In this document: in pieces, positions 34,106-45,142 of the stretch
How positions within the stretch are numbered: the stretch's first letter is position 1
Layout of the letters: each line of letters starts with the position of its first letter
Assembly (NCBI GenBank): GCA_023375785.1
Contig: SZWC01000088.1
Span: 496,295-560,294 of the forward strand
Origin: Penium margaritaceum
Lineage: Eukaryota > Streptophyta > Zygnematophyceae > Desmidiales > Peniaceae
Direction of reading: 5' to 3'
Length of the DNA stretch: 64,000 bases
Translations under genes and position numbers: made by a program
The notes under the pieces: model-generated
The model's database searches: none
What the model saw: only the letters and a program-made list of their open reading frames with translations
Told to the model about the DNA's origin: nothing

Positions 34106-34696
34106 TCAACAAGCGCTGCGGCGCAATGAGAACAGTGGCGAAAGAGCGGCCACAATTGAGGAGGCGACCACTGCAACAGCAGCCGAGGCGGAGAAGATGA
34201 GGCAGGCTACTCCTATAAACGCTGCAGCTGACAGGATGGAGACGGCTGCAGCAGTCAAAACCAGCAGCTGAATGTGGTGTGTCACCGAAGCTGAAGATGA
34301 GGACAAGGAAGATAGCTGTGAGGTGGAGATGTGGATGGAGTCAACAACGCTGGAGAGTGCTGTGGCCACTACAGCTGCTGCTGATGCGACTGCGTCTGCT
34401 GCAGCAGCAATCTGGGTCACCACGTTGACAGCTGCAGCCGCTAAGGGTCCCTGATTAACTGCAGCCAAGGTGTAGATCTCAACAGCCCTGCCAGCGGCAG
34501 TGCTGGCTGGTGCACGTGTGGCACGTGCGGTAGCTGCAAATGTGGACGCAACAGCAGCACTGGACACAAGCGCAGCCTGGAGGACAGACAGAATGTTAGG
34601 TGATGGGGATAACGATGAATTTGCAGCTGATGTAGTTGGAGATGCAGCACGGTGGGACGGGTGTACCTGTGATGCTGATGCCGCTGAGGGCGGCAC
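34106..34696 (-). CDS. Extra Ala-rich reading frame upstream of gag in element B
   Basis: A 196-codon open frame, same strand as gag and about 170 bases upstream of the gag ATG. The middle is Ala/Val/Thr-rich and helix-like, with ATARATRAPASTAAGRA; the C-terminal part has strongly hydrophobic stretches (VLTAAAVSILSAAAFIGVAC) that could span a membrane. A colinear relative lies in the same place in element E (52478-53104), with the matching block ATARACRAPTQTVVGRA and about 85 aligned residues with almost no gaps. Copia elements usually have nothing coding here. Low complexity means chance openness is possible, but the shared motif order in two diverged copies argues for a real protein. Function unknown. 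Confidence 0.5.
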   Translation of the reverse strand: MPPSAASASQVHPSHRAASPTTSAANSSLSPSPNILSVLQAALVSSAAVASTFAATARATRAPASTAAGRAVEIYTLAAVNQGPLAAAAVNVVTQIAAAADAVASAAAVVATALSSVVDSIHISTSQLSSLSSSSASVTHHIQLLVLTAAAVSILSAAAFIGVACLIFSASAAVAVVASSIVAALSPLFSLRRSAC

Positions 34697-34774
34697 TGAG
34701 CCACGAGCAACGGCACGTCGATGCTGCTGGCGCGTCCTATGGGATACGGGTGGGCTTACCGGTGTGTGTAGAGG

Positions 34775-35650
34775 TCAGTGGTCACGTGGTGGCGTCGTAG
34801 TTGGCTCGTTCTGCGCCGTCGGGGAGTCGTCGGAGGCGGACTGGCAGTGGGCTGCGTAGTCCCGCGCGTCCGCCCACTCGTAGTAGTCAACGGGATTGTA
34901 ATCCTCTCCGAGGTGATAGCCCGGACTGCTGCGACGCACCCTCGACCACACCTCCCTCTCCGCCCGCTCCTTGTAGTATGCAAGCTCTCTGTCGATGCGA
35001 GCATGCTCACGTGCGGCCGTGGGAGACGTAGGGATCGGCTCGGTGTCGGGAGGAGACGCCACTGCGACAAGTGCCTGGCTGCCCGGAGGGCAGCCTGAAG
35101 TGCCAAGAGGTGCATGGAAGAGACGTCGACTGGTGCGATGGCAGTGGAAGCACCACGTAAACCACGGGTGCGGAGTGCGTTGTTGCGAGAAATGCACGAG
35201 AGGCCGGCGGGAGATGAGTGTGGCGGGCTGTGCTGTCACGTGGTGGCACCGGTGGGCGTGTGGAGGCCGAGAGTTGGCGGTGTGCGTAAGGACAGCGGTG
35301 AAGCTGCACCAGCCCTTTGCACAGGAGCAGCGCCCCTCGTGAACCACGGGAGCAGAACGTGCTGCTGCGAAGAGAAAGCACCATGTGAGCCACGGGTGCG
35401 GAGTGTGCTGCTGCGAGAAGTACACGAACAGCCAGTGGACGATGCGTGCGGCGGGCAGTGCTGCCACGTGGTGGCACCGGTGTGCGTGTGGAAGCCGAGA
35501 GTCGGCGGTGTGCAAAAGGATGGCAGTGAAGCTGCGCCAATCCTTTGCACAGGAGCAGCGCCCCTCGTGAACCACGGGAGTGGAATGTGCAGCTGCGAAG
35601 AGAAAGCACGTGTGGCTGCCGGAGACAGCCGCTGCTATCGATGCAGACAC
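34775..35650 (-). CDS. Leader reading frame with internal repeat, element B
   Basis: A 291-codon open frame in the leader of B, upstream of the Ala-rich frame and on the same strand. Its first two-thirds is built from the roughly 228-bp tandem repeat, giving two similar segments of about 76 residues containing HEGRCSCAK and HAHRCHHV. Its last third is charged and coiled-coil-like (ARIDRELAYYKERAEREVW). No family recognised. It may simply be an open leader repeat; the charged tail resembles the EREREEIDRQ segment that begins the E frame. Confidence 0.3.
   Translation of the reverse strand: MSASIAAAVSGSHTCFLFAAAHSTPVVHEGRCSCAKDWRSFTAILLHTADSRLPHAHRCHHVAALPAARIVHWLFVYFSQQHTPHPWLTWCFLFAAARSAPVVHEGRCSCAKGWCSFTAVLTHTANSRPPHAHRCHHVTAQPATLISRRPLVHFSQQRTPHPWFTWCFHCHRTSRRLFHAPLGTSGCPPGSQALVAVASPPDTEPIPTSPTAAREHARIDRELAYYKERAEREVWSRVRRSSPGYHLGEDYNPVDYYEWADARDYAAHCQSASDDSPTAQNEPTTTPPRDH
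35149..35604. repeat. Tandem repeat of about 228 bp in element B leader
   Basis: Copies start at 35149 and 35378, with the beginning of a third at 35605 (periods 229 and 227). Units share AGCACCA, CACGTGGTGGCACCGG and TTTGCACAGGAGCAGCGCCC and differ by scattered substitutions. Confidence 0.85.
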
Positions 35651-35884
35651 GTGGTGGCCCTGTCAGAAGTGCAGAGGTCGAGGCTCGGTGGAGTGCGAGA
35701 GGACGAGGACGGCGGAGAAGTGCCGGTCCGGTGGATGCAGTGTTAGGTGCTGCACGATGCAGTAGCCGATGTTGTGGCTCCCGCCTGCCACGGTCATGGG
35801 TGGTTGCTTGCGCGGGATCACCCGCCACGCTGAAGTGGCCCAATAAGGACCCATGACTGTAGGTAGGAGGAGTGGGTCCCCCTT

Positions 35885-35896
35885 GCTCTGATACCA
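35885..35896 (-). promoter_or_regulatory. Element B primer-binding site
   Basis: Minus strand TGGTATCAGAGC next to the 5' LTR; initiator-Met tRNA complement. Confidence 0.9.
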
Positions 35897-36487
35897 GTAT
35901 GTAGCAGCGGCTACGGAGCAAGCATGAAAGCAGGCAAGTAGGCAAGCGAGAGATGGGGTGACACCATGGATCGGGGGAAACTCACTTTCACACAAGTGAC
36001 AAGAAGTTAGTGAGTAACAAGCGAACGAGGTGGTCAGTACTGGTTGACTGGGCCACCCACGCGAGGTGCTCGACGTGGGGCCCGGACGCCACCCGGGGAT
36101 CGCACCCGACCCTGGAGCGAGCGAGCTCCAGGCGGTTGCTCACATGCCGGTACAAACCGAACATGTGGTCCCCAAGGATCAGCAACCCGGTTTACCACCC
36201 TAAGTACATGCAAGTGTGTGACAACTCAACCAAACCACGGGCATGCAATTCTACAAATGTGTCCCCCATTTTGCTATTCGAGTCAGGTCTAAACTGAGGC
36301 TCATGAAAAGGTTGGTGGTGTGATCACCACTTGGTAGTCAGTTGGTGGCACCACCAATGAGCAGCTCATACTGTGTCACATTCTTGCACCTGAGAGCCTC
36401 AGTCCAGCTTAATCACCTGTAGTGATGATGTGAGTGTGTGTGGAGAGACAAGAGGGTACTTGCGTGTGTCACCGACCATAACCAACA
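35897..36487 (-). repeat. Element B 5' LTR
   Basis: About 591 bp, matching 20988-21574 over its whole length. Followed on the right by the TSD CCCAT. Confidence 0.9.
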
Positions 36488-36492
36488 CCCAT

Positions 36493-36880
36493 CTGCGTGT
36501 ACGGCTGGTTGTGACCAGTCGACCGTATCCATGCCCCTGCACATCCCTGATGTGAACCCAACTGGCAGTGGGGCAGCATGTTGGAGACTTGCTAAGGCCC
36601 TTTTACTTTTGGAAGGACAGACGAGTACCCACGATGTCCAAATTTGAAGCTGTCATGCTCGCATGTACTGAAATAGGAACTGGATGCCCGGACCACTTGA
36701 ATATGGAATCGCGTATCCAGCTTCCGGCGAAACAAAGACAGCATACCTGAGTCCGGTGTTTTAGGCACAGTATACGGCGAGGTGAAACTTTTACAACACG
36801 TACCCATATGGAAACTCAGGCATTATTTGCGCTTGGCCAAACACGACCCTGCTACGGAACAATAACGAAAAGCACACGTC
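36493..36880. other. Host remnant between B and D
   Basis: About 390 bases of non-LTR sequence without a convincing gene. Bases about 36622-36765 resemble 46103-46203 continued at 54396-54445 (shared blocks TACCCAC.ATGTCCAAA, ATCGCGTAT, GAGTCCG), so an old duplicated sequence underlies the insertion zone. The last bases (36881-36885, ATTGT) are the D target duplication. Confidence 0.6.
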
Positions 36881-36885
36881 ATTGT

Positions 36886-37726
36886 TGTTGGTTTCCGTGC
36901 ATCTCTCATTGTACTTCCCGGCTTGTGTACATCAGCGTGCATATGACTTACGGCGAGACTTGACACCGCTGGAGTGTCGCTCCGTGGAGCCGACGCACTC
37001 TGAGGCCCACTCACCTGTTACTGGAGCCTCCTCCCTCTGGTGATGCGCTCTGCTCCATCAGCAGGCCTCCTCGGTGGTCGGGCCGCTGGCAGTCACTGCC
37101 ACTGCAGATGCTGCCTACGTGCAACTAGCGCTGTGTCTGGCTGTGGCACTGCGTCTGCAGCATCATGCGCTGCCTAGGGTCCATGTATCCTGCAGTATGG
37201 CCCTGTTTGGCATCGTTGGCTATCGTAGGTACTACCTGGGTTTGGGCAGCAATAACTTCTTGTACCTGTTTTCTAGCTAATTCTGACCGCACGACTGCGT
37301 TCGCAATGTCCGTATTATGGTATGGTCCAGTTTTCAGGAAAAACGGACGACGCCCGGGTTTTGGGCCGTAAGGCGTGTGGCAGGGCTCACCGAGAAAACC
37401 TTGCCTGCCAGAAAGTAGGTCTAGCACTATTTTCTGATTGGCTTGATAGCTAAGTAACAAGTTCTACACTTGTGGGGGGGAGCTAGAACTTGGAGGGGTC
37501 TCCCATTGTTGCTCATTCTTCATTCCTAATCAGTTACTTTCAGTTTTCATCTGCTTTCTGGCGCTAGCACAGGCGCGCACCTTTCAGAGTAACAAACCCA
37601 GAGCTTCCAGACTTAGACGCTACAGTAGCCAAGTGAGGGGGCAGCAGACTTAAGCAACGAGCGTGGAAATCCCCACGCTGTATCAACAACACATGCTGCC
37701 CCAACCTGCTGCTTAGGTTTCCAACT
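36886..37726 (+). repeat. Element D 5' LTR
   Basis: Starts TGTTGG and aligns with 45155-46007 and with the F LTR (54634-55481). The following primer-binding site is mutated to CGGTATATGAGCCAGAGC. Confidence 0.88.
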
Positions 37727-37821
37727 CGGTATATGAGCCAGAGCGTAGCAGCAGCAGTAGAAGATTGGCGTACAGGTGCCAGACAACGCCGGCGGACCCC
37801 CATACGCGCCAGTGCAGGGAC

Positions 37822-37932
37822 AATGCTGCCGGATTTTTTCCGGCAACATTGACCTGCCTGGTGGCGGCGTCAGATTTTTTCCCACGGCCACTGGGCCAGG
37901 GGAAATGCTGCCGAATTTGTTTTGGCAGCGCT
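37822..37932 (+). promoter_or_regulatory. Paired hairpins downstream of the primer-binding site, element D
   Basis: First hairpin 37822-37850: AATGCTGCCGGA, then a T-rich loop, then TCCGGCAACATT. Second, 37903-37932: ATGCTGCCGAA and TTTTGGCAGCGC. The pair recurs in element F at 55576-55605 and 55656-55687 with compensating-looking changes. The position suggests an RNA packaging or dimerisation signal (inference). Confidence 0.5.
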
Positions 37933-38039
37933 AACCCCCACGCGTGACGCGAGGAGGTGAGCAACAGCCCGCGTCCAACACCTACGGGCGACGACGCACG
38001 CTGTACATCATCCATGTGCAGTGACTGGCACCAACACCC

Positions 38040-38860
38040 ACCAGCAACAGTCTGGAGCAGTGGCAGCCACAGGCAACAACAGCGAGCAGTGGCAGCAGTA
38101 GATAGCAGCAGCTGCATGCAGCAGCAGCAGCAGGCAGAAGCAACAGCTTGTAGCAGCCCGTAGCAGCAGCAGGAAGCAGCAGCAGCTCGCAGCAACGGCA
38201 GCCCGCAGCAGCAGCTCGTAGCAGTAGTAGCTCGCAGCAGCAGCGGCAGCAAGCAGCAGCTACAACAGCGTGCAATTGCAGCAGCAGGCTACAGCAGCCG
38301 CAGGAGCAAGCCGCAGTAGCAACCAGCTGTAGTAGCGGCTGTAGCGAGCAGCTACTAGCAGCGGCTGCTGCTGCTCACTGCCAGAAGCAAGGGAGTAGCA
38401 GCCCGCTGCTGCCTGCGACCACCTGCTTGCTGCCAGCGAGCAGCAGCTCGCTACCAGCGAGCAGCATCTTGCTGCTCGCAACTAGCAACGGGCAGCTACC
38501 CACTGTCACTCACAAGAAAAGAAAAAAAATGCAAGAAAAAAAACCCCCCAGCCCACCAGCTTTGCTGCTGCGGCTGCAGCAGCTGTGTTTGCTGCTGCAA
38601 CCGCCACAATAGCCGCAGCAGCCCGCAGTAGCAGCAGTAGCTGCTGCAACTACAGCCGCAACAGCAGCAACAACAACAGCAACAACAGCAGCAGTAGGAG
38701 CTGCAATAGCTGTAGCAGTAGCAATTGTAGCAGCAGTAGTAGCAGCACCAACATCAGCAGCAGCAACAGCAGCAGCAGTAGTAGCTGAATCAGCAGCAGT
38801 AGCCGTAGCAGCAACAACAGCAGCTGTAGCAGCGGCCCCAACAACCGCCACTGCTGATGT
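38040..38860 (+). repeat. CAG/GCA-rich repeat leader, element D (first block)
   Basis: Imperfect CAG, TAG and CAA triplet repeats. Open frames here are homopolymer-like on both strands and are not called as genes. A second similar block lies at about 39105-39270. Confidence 0.8.
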
Positions 38861-38898
38861 CAGCATCCAGGTACCAACGTCACTACTGACATCATTGT

Positions 38899-39007
38899 TG
38901 ACGTCATCAAGAAAAAAAACAACAAAAGGGGGCAAGGGAAGGGGGAAGTAAACCTAAGGGTAGGCAGGACGTCCACCGCCCTCAGCAGACGTCACTGCCG
39001 ACGTCAG
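38899..39007. promoter_or_regulatory. Cluster of TGACGTCA-type sites, element D leader
   Basis: TGACGTCA at 38899-38906, GACGTCAC at 38988-38995 and GACGTCAG at 39000-39007, with near matches just upstream. This palindrome is a classic bZIP (CREB/TGA type) binding site. The equivalent leader of F has TGACGTCA at 56736 and 56756. Confidence 0.45.
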
Positions 39008-39437
39008 CACCAGAAAAAAAACAATAAGGGCATTACACCATGGTTGTTAGCCCCACTAGGGAGGGATCCTCCTCTTTTGGGAGGACCCCCACCCCCCCTT
39101 TCTTGGAGCGGCAGCAGTAGCAGCAGCAGAAGTAGCAAGAGCAGCTGCAACAGCAACAGCAGCAGGAGCAGTAGCAGCAGCAGTAATAGCAGGAGCAGCA
39201 AGAACAACAAGAGCAGTAGGTTCAGCAGCAGTAGTAGGAGCAACAGCAGCGGCAGCAGCCCTCTGACGTCGTTGGCGACAACCTTGACCCCCTCGCTGCT
39301 CTTCAGCAATAGCTCACCGCCCTGACATAGTAGCTTGCTGCATTGCAACCATTGGTTTCTCAGTCTGCCCCGAGTGCGCCACCATCCTTCCCCCCTCCAG
39401 GGCACGCCAGCATAGCTGTGTCTGCTGCCACCCAATA

Positions 39438-40008
39438 CCGTACTGATCTTAGATTTTGTGGTCCAAAATTATTTTCTGTGTGTAACTTCGGTTCACACTT
39501 TACTTCCTTTATTTTACCGTTCTCAAAAACGAATGAATTTGGTCATATCGTATCCTTAATTTGGTTGTACGGCCACACGGGTAACCATTTTAAATGGTCC
39601 GAAGGTGGGTTTGAGTCCCGTAGTCGGGACTCGATGCGACCGGTCCCTGGATTGAAGCACGATAGCAGTATGACATCGGTCGATTTCCCCCCCACGTCCC
39701 CTCGCATCGACTCCTCCACTTTGCAATCCCCCCAATGGCGTGGTACGTACCAACGTATGTGGCGGAAGCCACGTATGTTGGCACGTATCACGCTTTGAAA
39801 TCTTGGAACACTCGTCGATCGGCGTGAAACGTTTCGCGTACCCTGATTTACACAGCCATGAGATGTCCTCTCTTTGAAAACTGTCTGACACATATGACCC
39901 AATTATTTTAGAATTATCAAAATAACATGAAATATTACTAGCACGTAGCCGAATTCATGAATTCATCGTAAAAAAAACAATCAAGAACAAAATCTAAGAG
40001 CAGTACGG
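39438..40008. mobile_element. 571-bp MITE with TA target duplication
   Basis: The ends are inverted repeats of 22 bases with one mismatch, starting CCGTACTG and continuing TCTTAGATTT. TA dinucleotides flank both sides (39436-39437, 40009-40010). The homologous position in element F reads straight through as CAATACTTGGCG near 57110, an empty site. The interior is non-coding, with a smaller imperfect hairpin around 39736-39793. A TA duplication suggests mobilisation by a Tc1/mariner-type transposase. Confidence 0.8.
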
Positions 40009-40069
40009 TACCTGGCGCAGCAGCAGACTCAGCACCAGCTGTAGACTGTGACCTCCGTCTTTGGCCCCA

Positions 40070-40912
40070 CTCTGGGTGCCGGCCGCAGGCAAAAGGACTT
40101 TGAGACGCCGCCGCCGCCGCTTCAGGCGGGCAAGCAGTTCCGGAGCTGGGAGCTCAGCTTCCGCATCTGGGCATAGGGTGAGGGCCTATGGGCATAGTAC
40201 ACCCTACTGTATGATGCCACCCTGTCCGACCAGTTGTATGACGCTGGTCGTGCCGTTCGGACTCTAGTCCTTATCGCGCCTCCGACTTCCCGCCTTGCCC
40301 TTGAGCCCTTCTTAGGCGACTTCACCGCTGACGCCACCCCAGACCCTACCCCCTCTGGCCGCGCTCCTCACCATCAAGCGCGGTGCCACCGATGCGTACG
40401 CGGACACCTTCGTCCACTACCCTCACGACGTCCACTCCACCATGGCGGCCCAGGGCACCTTCATGCCCTGGGCATATGAGCTTTTCCTCCGGATTGAGGA
40501 AGCTCATCTCGAGTCCCGACTCCAGCGCACGGAGGCCGTCGCCTCCCCTGCCATCGCCTCCCCTGCCGTCGCCTCCGTGGTTGTCGCCTCCTCCGCTGCA
40601 GCTATCTCATCATCTTCAGGTAAGAAGAAGCGTTGGAACAAGAAAGGCAAGGGTCAGCAGCAGCAACAGCAGTCGTCGACCGAGTCCAACGGTGGCGGCT
40701 CGGTCTGCCACAACTGTGGCCAGCCCGGGCACGGGTGGTACACGTGCACTCTACCGACGGATGAGGCACGCATCATCGCCACCATGCGTTGCCAGCGCGA
40801 GGGACGTCTCCCCTTTGCCGTCGTAGCTGTCGCCTCCTCACATACCTCGGCCTCGTCCAGGAGCTCCACCACTCCGGTTGCTTCGCCAGTCCCGCCGACA
40901 CCAGCGGCGTAG
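40070..40912 (+). pseudogene. Element D gag
   Basis: Readable blocks: FETPPPPLQAGKQFRSWELS near 40098, then a matrix/capsid-like region, then 40442-40912 with a zinc knuckle CHNCGQPGHGWYTC near 40708-40750. Compared with F, about 200 bases between the GDFT block (near 40320) and the LLTIKRGA block are missing, and the frame shifts there. In-frame stops also occur near 40170-40200. Not functional. Confidence 0.75.
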
Positions 40913-43900
40913 CCGTCGGCGCCCGCACAGTGATCCTTCTACCCGGGCTCCAGCATTAGCACCCCGCACTCCGTCTACACTCCCGGGCCATCCTCCCGTG
41001 AGCGCCAGCTGGAGCAGTTCATCGCGCTCCAGCTCGGCCTGCCTCGTTCTCCTCCCCAGGGAAGTGCGAGTTGCATCACTTCCTGCTCTCCTGTCCAACT
41101 CTGCATGACTGAGACTGAGCTATGGTCATGCCCCGTTTCCTTGTCTGTCTCGTCCTCTCTCATGGTCTCCGCTACCCCTTCCCGGGACGACGTTGCTTGG
41201 CTTGACAATTGGCAGTCTCGGTTCGCACCTCCTTCCACCGCGCCCGCGTCCCTTGCTTGCTGCCAAGTGACCGTTAGTGATCTAGCGACCCCAGTCCAGG
41301 ACCCTGTTGAGACCTGGATCATCGACTCCGGGGCCACGCATCACATGACAGCCTTTCGTGAGGCCTTCAGTATGCTCGGTCCTGTAGGCGATGTTTCCGG
41401 TGTCCGGACAGGCTCTGGCCAGGTGTTGCCTGTCCGTGGTGTTGGCGTCGTTCGTTTCCGTGGTCCCTCCAGTGACATCTTTTTGACCGATGTCCTCTTC
41501 GTCCCTGGTCTTCAGCTCAGCCTTCTGTCCGTCACTGCCCTTGACCGCATGAGCATGGATGTTGTGCACTCGCGTTGTGTTGGCAGTGTGCCGTTTCTTT
41601 CGTCTTCTCTTGTTGTACTGCACGCCACCACCCGTGGAAACCTGTGGCATGTAGCTCGCCTCTCCTCCTCTCCTGTCGTCTCCTTCCCGTCGGATGCCAC
41701 AGGCCATGTGTTTACCACTAGTACGCTTTCTCCTAAGCACACTCGCCTCTTGCACCGCCGCCTCTGCCACGTCCACTTTGCCGCCGTAGATAGCATGCTC
41801 CGCACCCAGCCGGCCAAGGGCCTTGACCCGGAGACTTTCCCCCTCTCGTGCCCCACTGAGTGCATTGACTGCGCTCAGGAAAAGATGCACTGGTCCATGT
41901 ATCCCTTGTCTTCATCCCGTGCGTCCGCCCCTCTCAATCTTGTCCATTCAGAAGTCATGGGTGCTCTCCCCACCGAGTCCGTAGGCGAGCATGGTCGTTA
42001 TGTCCTCACCCTTACTGACAACTATTCTCGCTACCGCTGGGTCTTCTGCCTTCGGCAGAAGAGCGATGTTGCCCACGCTATTCAGGATTGGCTTGTCCTT
42101 GCGGAGCGCGAGTGTGGCCGCTGTCTCCGCCGTTTTTGCTCTGATCACGGTGGTGATTACATGGGTGAAGCCACGACCTTTCTTGCCTCCCGCAAAATCC
42201 GCCATGAGACGTCCGCGCCTTACACGCCCGCCCAGAACGGTGTCTCCGAACGATGGAATCGTACCATGGCCGACTCCATCCGCACCATGCGGGTTGAGTG
42301 TGGTCTTTCTGATGGCTTCTATTTTCAAGCCATGGCCTACATGACCTGGGTCTTGAAGCCATGGCCTACATTCCCCACGGTCCCCTTCCCCGCCAGTCCA
42401 CACCGTACTAGCATTGGTGCGGTCAGCGAGCTGACCTCCGCCCGGCTCGCCTCTGGGGCTGCGTGGCCATTTTGTGGCTGCCCGTCCCGTAACAGGGCGG
42501 CATGCTTGCCCCCCGCGGACGTCCTTGCACCTTCCTCGGTGTCTCTCGTCAGTCCAAGGCCTGGCGCTTCTGGGATCTCTCCCGGCACTGCACCGTTGAG
42601 TCCCGGGACGTCCTCTTCTTCGAGGACCTGTTTCCTTGCGACCCAATTTGCTCCGGCTCGTCCGTGTCTATCCCGTCGCGTGGGGGAGTCATGAGTCTAT
42701 CCTTCGTTTTGTCGCTTCCGGATGACACATCCCTCAGTCCCTCCGAGCCGGTAGCCCAGTCGCGTCCGCTAGTCCCTTCGGACGAGCAACCCCAGTCGCG
42801 TCCGCTAGTCACTCCGGGCCGGCACCCCCAGTCGCGTCCGCTGGTCCCTCCGGGCCAGCATCCCCAATCGTTTCCACTGGTCCCTCCGGGCCGGCCGCCC
42901 TAGTGGTGTCCGTTGGTCCCTCCGGGTCAACAGCCCCAGTCGCGTCCGCTGGTCCCTCCGGGCCGGCCGCCCTAGTCGCATCCGCTGGTCCCTCCGGGCC
43001 GGCATCCCCAATCGCGTCCGCTGGCCCCTCCGGGCCAGCAGCCCCAGTCACGTCCACTGGTCCATCCGGGCCGGCCGCCCTAGTCATGTCCGCTGGTCCC
43101 TCCGTGCCAGCAGCCCCAGTTGCGTCCACTAGTCCCTCCGGGCCGGGTGCCCCAGTCGCGTCCGCTGGTCCCTCCGGGCCGGCAATCCCAGTCCTGTCCG
43201 CTAGTCCCTCCAAGCCAGGCGTCCCTGTCGCGTCTGCTGGTCCCTCCGGACCGACAGCCCGGGTTGCATCAGCGGGCCCCTCCGGACCAGCAACCCCGTT
43301 TGCCTCCAGTGGCCCGGCGGACTCAGTGCCATCGCCTTCCCTGCCACGCTACACGTGTGGCCCAGGCGGTAGCCTCCGACCCAGACCGTTGGTGAGCGCA
43401 CAGACCGTTGCACCGTGCTCCGTGGAGCCTCGACCCCCCGTAGCTTCTCGTGTCTCCTCCGCTTCCACGGTCGTGAGTGGGGATCCTGGCACCAAGGCCC
43501 TCGGCTTGACCATCTTGGCCGTCATTGTAGATTTCACCCGGGCTCTGCACTGGGCTACGCCATGCTTCATCATGAGCATCGGTACACTATCGTGGCTGCA
43601 CTCGCGTGCATCCCACCTGAGGCTCGAGATGCACACGCTCTCTCAGTCCGCTTCATAGCACGCCCGGAGGACCCAGACACCCTACGCGAGGCACGAGCCT
43701 CTCCTGAGGCTGCACACTGGGACGCTGCCTGCGCCGATGAGCTCGTCGTTATCAGACAACACCACGTGTATGACCTCGTCGACCTTCCTCTAGGACGGAA
43801 GGCCATCGGTGCCAAGTGGGTCTTTCGGCGCAAGTGGAAGCCTGACGGGTCCTTCGACAAGTACAAGGCCCGCCTTATAGCCAAGGGGTTTGCCCAGGGT

Positions 43901-45047
43901 TGATTACGACCAGATCTTTGCCCCAGTTGGCCGGTTTGCCACTAGCCGGACACTCTTCAGCCTAGTCGCCCAGCATGGGTGGCAGCTGCATCAGATGCAT
44001 GTGAGCAACGCGTTTCTCCATGGTTCACTGGAGGGTGAGGAGCTCTACATGGTGTAGCCCCAAGGCTTTGACGATGGTACTGGGAGAGTCTAACGACTAC
44101 GCAAGGCCCTCTATGGCCTGAAGCAGTTGCCTTGGTGCTGGAACGAAGAAATCAGCAGCACGCTCCTTCGTGGCGGGCTCCAGTGCAGCACCGCTGGCCC
44201 CGCATTGTTCGTCAGTCTGCGAGGCCAGACTGTTCTGGTTTACGTCGACGATCTGCACACACTGTCCACCAGCTTTGCGGAGGACCTACCACTCATGGCG
44301 AGCGCATCCTCACCCATGTCACCCGATGCCCAGGTGAAGCTAAAGAGTCCTGACCCTGCCTTTGTGGGGGAGCCAATTGACCTGACCACGTACTTGCGAG
44401 TCATCGGGTCACTAATGTTCTTGGCGACGACGACGCGTCCAGACATCGCGTTCACCATCAACCTACTGGCCAAGTTCTCTCAGGAGCCACGTCACCTCCA
44501 CTACGAGGCCGCAATCCGGGTACTACGCTATGTTGTCTCGACTCCTCGACGAGGTCTCATGTTCCGCCGTCAGCCGTCTGTTGTCGCGGTGGGCTACACC
44601 GATAGTGACTAGGCCGGCATTCCGGACGGTAAGAGTCGTACGGGCTGGATCTTTCTGATTGGCAGCACAGCTGTGTCCTGTCGCAGTGGCGAGCAGGAGT
44701 GCATTGCACGCAACACTGCTAAGGCTGAGTACGTTGCTCTTGGCTCAGGCGTGTGTGAGAGTGTGTGGTTGTGTCGTCTGTTGTCCGACTTGTGTCAGTT
44801 CGTCGCATCCATCACATTGCACTGTGACAATGAGAGTGCAATGGCCATCGCCGACAATGACGGCGTGCATCACACACGCATAAAGCACATCAACGTTGAG
44901 TATCACTATGTGCGTTCGTTGTTGCATGACGGTAGCATTAGCATCGTGTGGGTTGAGACAACACGACAGTTGGCTGACTTCTTGACCAAGGCACTGAAGC
45001 GCGACTCGTTCAAGAAGGATATGAGTTCAGTCGGCATGCGTCCGTGA
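40913..45047 (+). pseudogene. Element D pol: protease to RNase H
   Basis: Protease WIIDSGATHHMT near 41312; pre-integrase HRRLCHVH near 41755; integrase with HSEVMG near 41950 (the first catalytic Asp is Glu), CSDHGGDYMG, and NGVSERWNR near 42240. A frameshift at about 42355 comes from a small duplication of the AMAYMTW-coding block. A Pro/Ser-rich linker carries the 36-bp minisatellite. Reverse transcriptase starts near 43800 (KWVFRRKWKPDG), shifts frame at 43903, has TAG or TAA stops near 44058 and 44092, and shows VYVDD near 44240, after which about 60 codons are deleted. RNase H runs to TGA at 45047 with a TAG at 44610. The terminal LTKALKRDSF is intact. Confidence 0.82.
42757..43310 (+). 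repeat. 36-bp minisatellite in element D pol linker
   Basis: About 15 imperfect copies of a 36-base unit around GTCCGCTGGTCCCTCCGGGC. One frame reads repeated VASAGPSGPAAP; another reads SRPLVPPGRPPQ. Both frames are open over long stretches. It lies between integrase and reverse transcriptase, where A, B and E have Ser/Pro-rich non-repeated linkers. Confidence 0.85.
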
Positions 45048-45142
45048 TTGACTCTCTCTGTCCCTGCTTGCGTCTTTGCTTGGTCTGGGGGAGTTTGGTC
45101 ATTGACTTTGTCTCTGCCCGCACATGTGCACAACTCTTGTGA

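Larger units (their letters stand above)
20988..36487 (-). mobile_element. Element B: Copia retrotransposon carrying nested element C
   Basis: LTRs of about 590 bp (20988-21574 and 35897-36487) and the TSD CCCAT (20983-20987 and 36488-36492) define a 15.5-kb unit. Of this, 6.4 kb is element C inserted between the end of pol and the 3' polypurine tract. Without C, B is about 9.1 kb and reads on the minus strand: 5' LTR, primer-binding site TGGTATCAGAGC, a long leader with extra reading frames, gag, pol, polypurine tract, 3' LTR. The LTRs differ by roughly 27 substitutions plus small indels by hand count. Pol contains several stops, so the copy is dead. Confidence 0.92.

Noticed and set aside
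38500-39330. Ala-, Leu- or Ser-rich frames in the D leader (for example 38510-38935 minus)
   Set aside because: Same explanation: imperfect triplet repeats keep several frames open. The corresponding frames in F do not keep a common protein.
42805-43213. Minus-strand frame with GPEGPADATGA repeats
   Set aside because: It is the antisense of the 36-bp minisatellite in element D pol.
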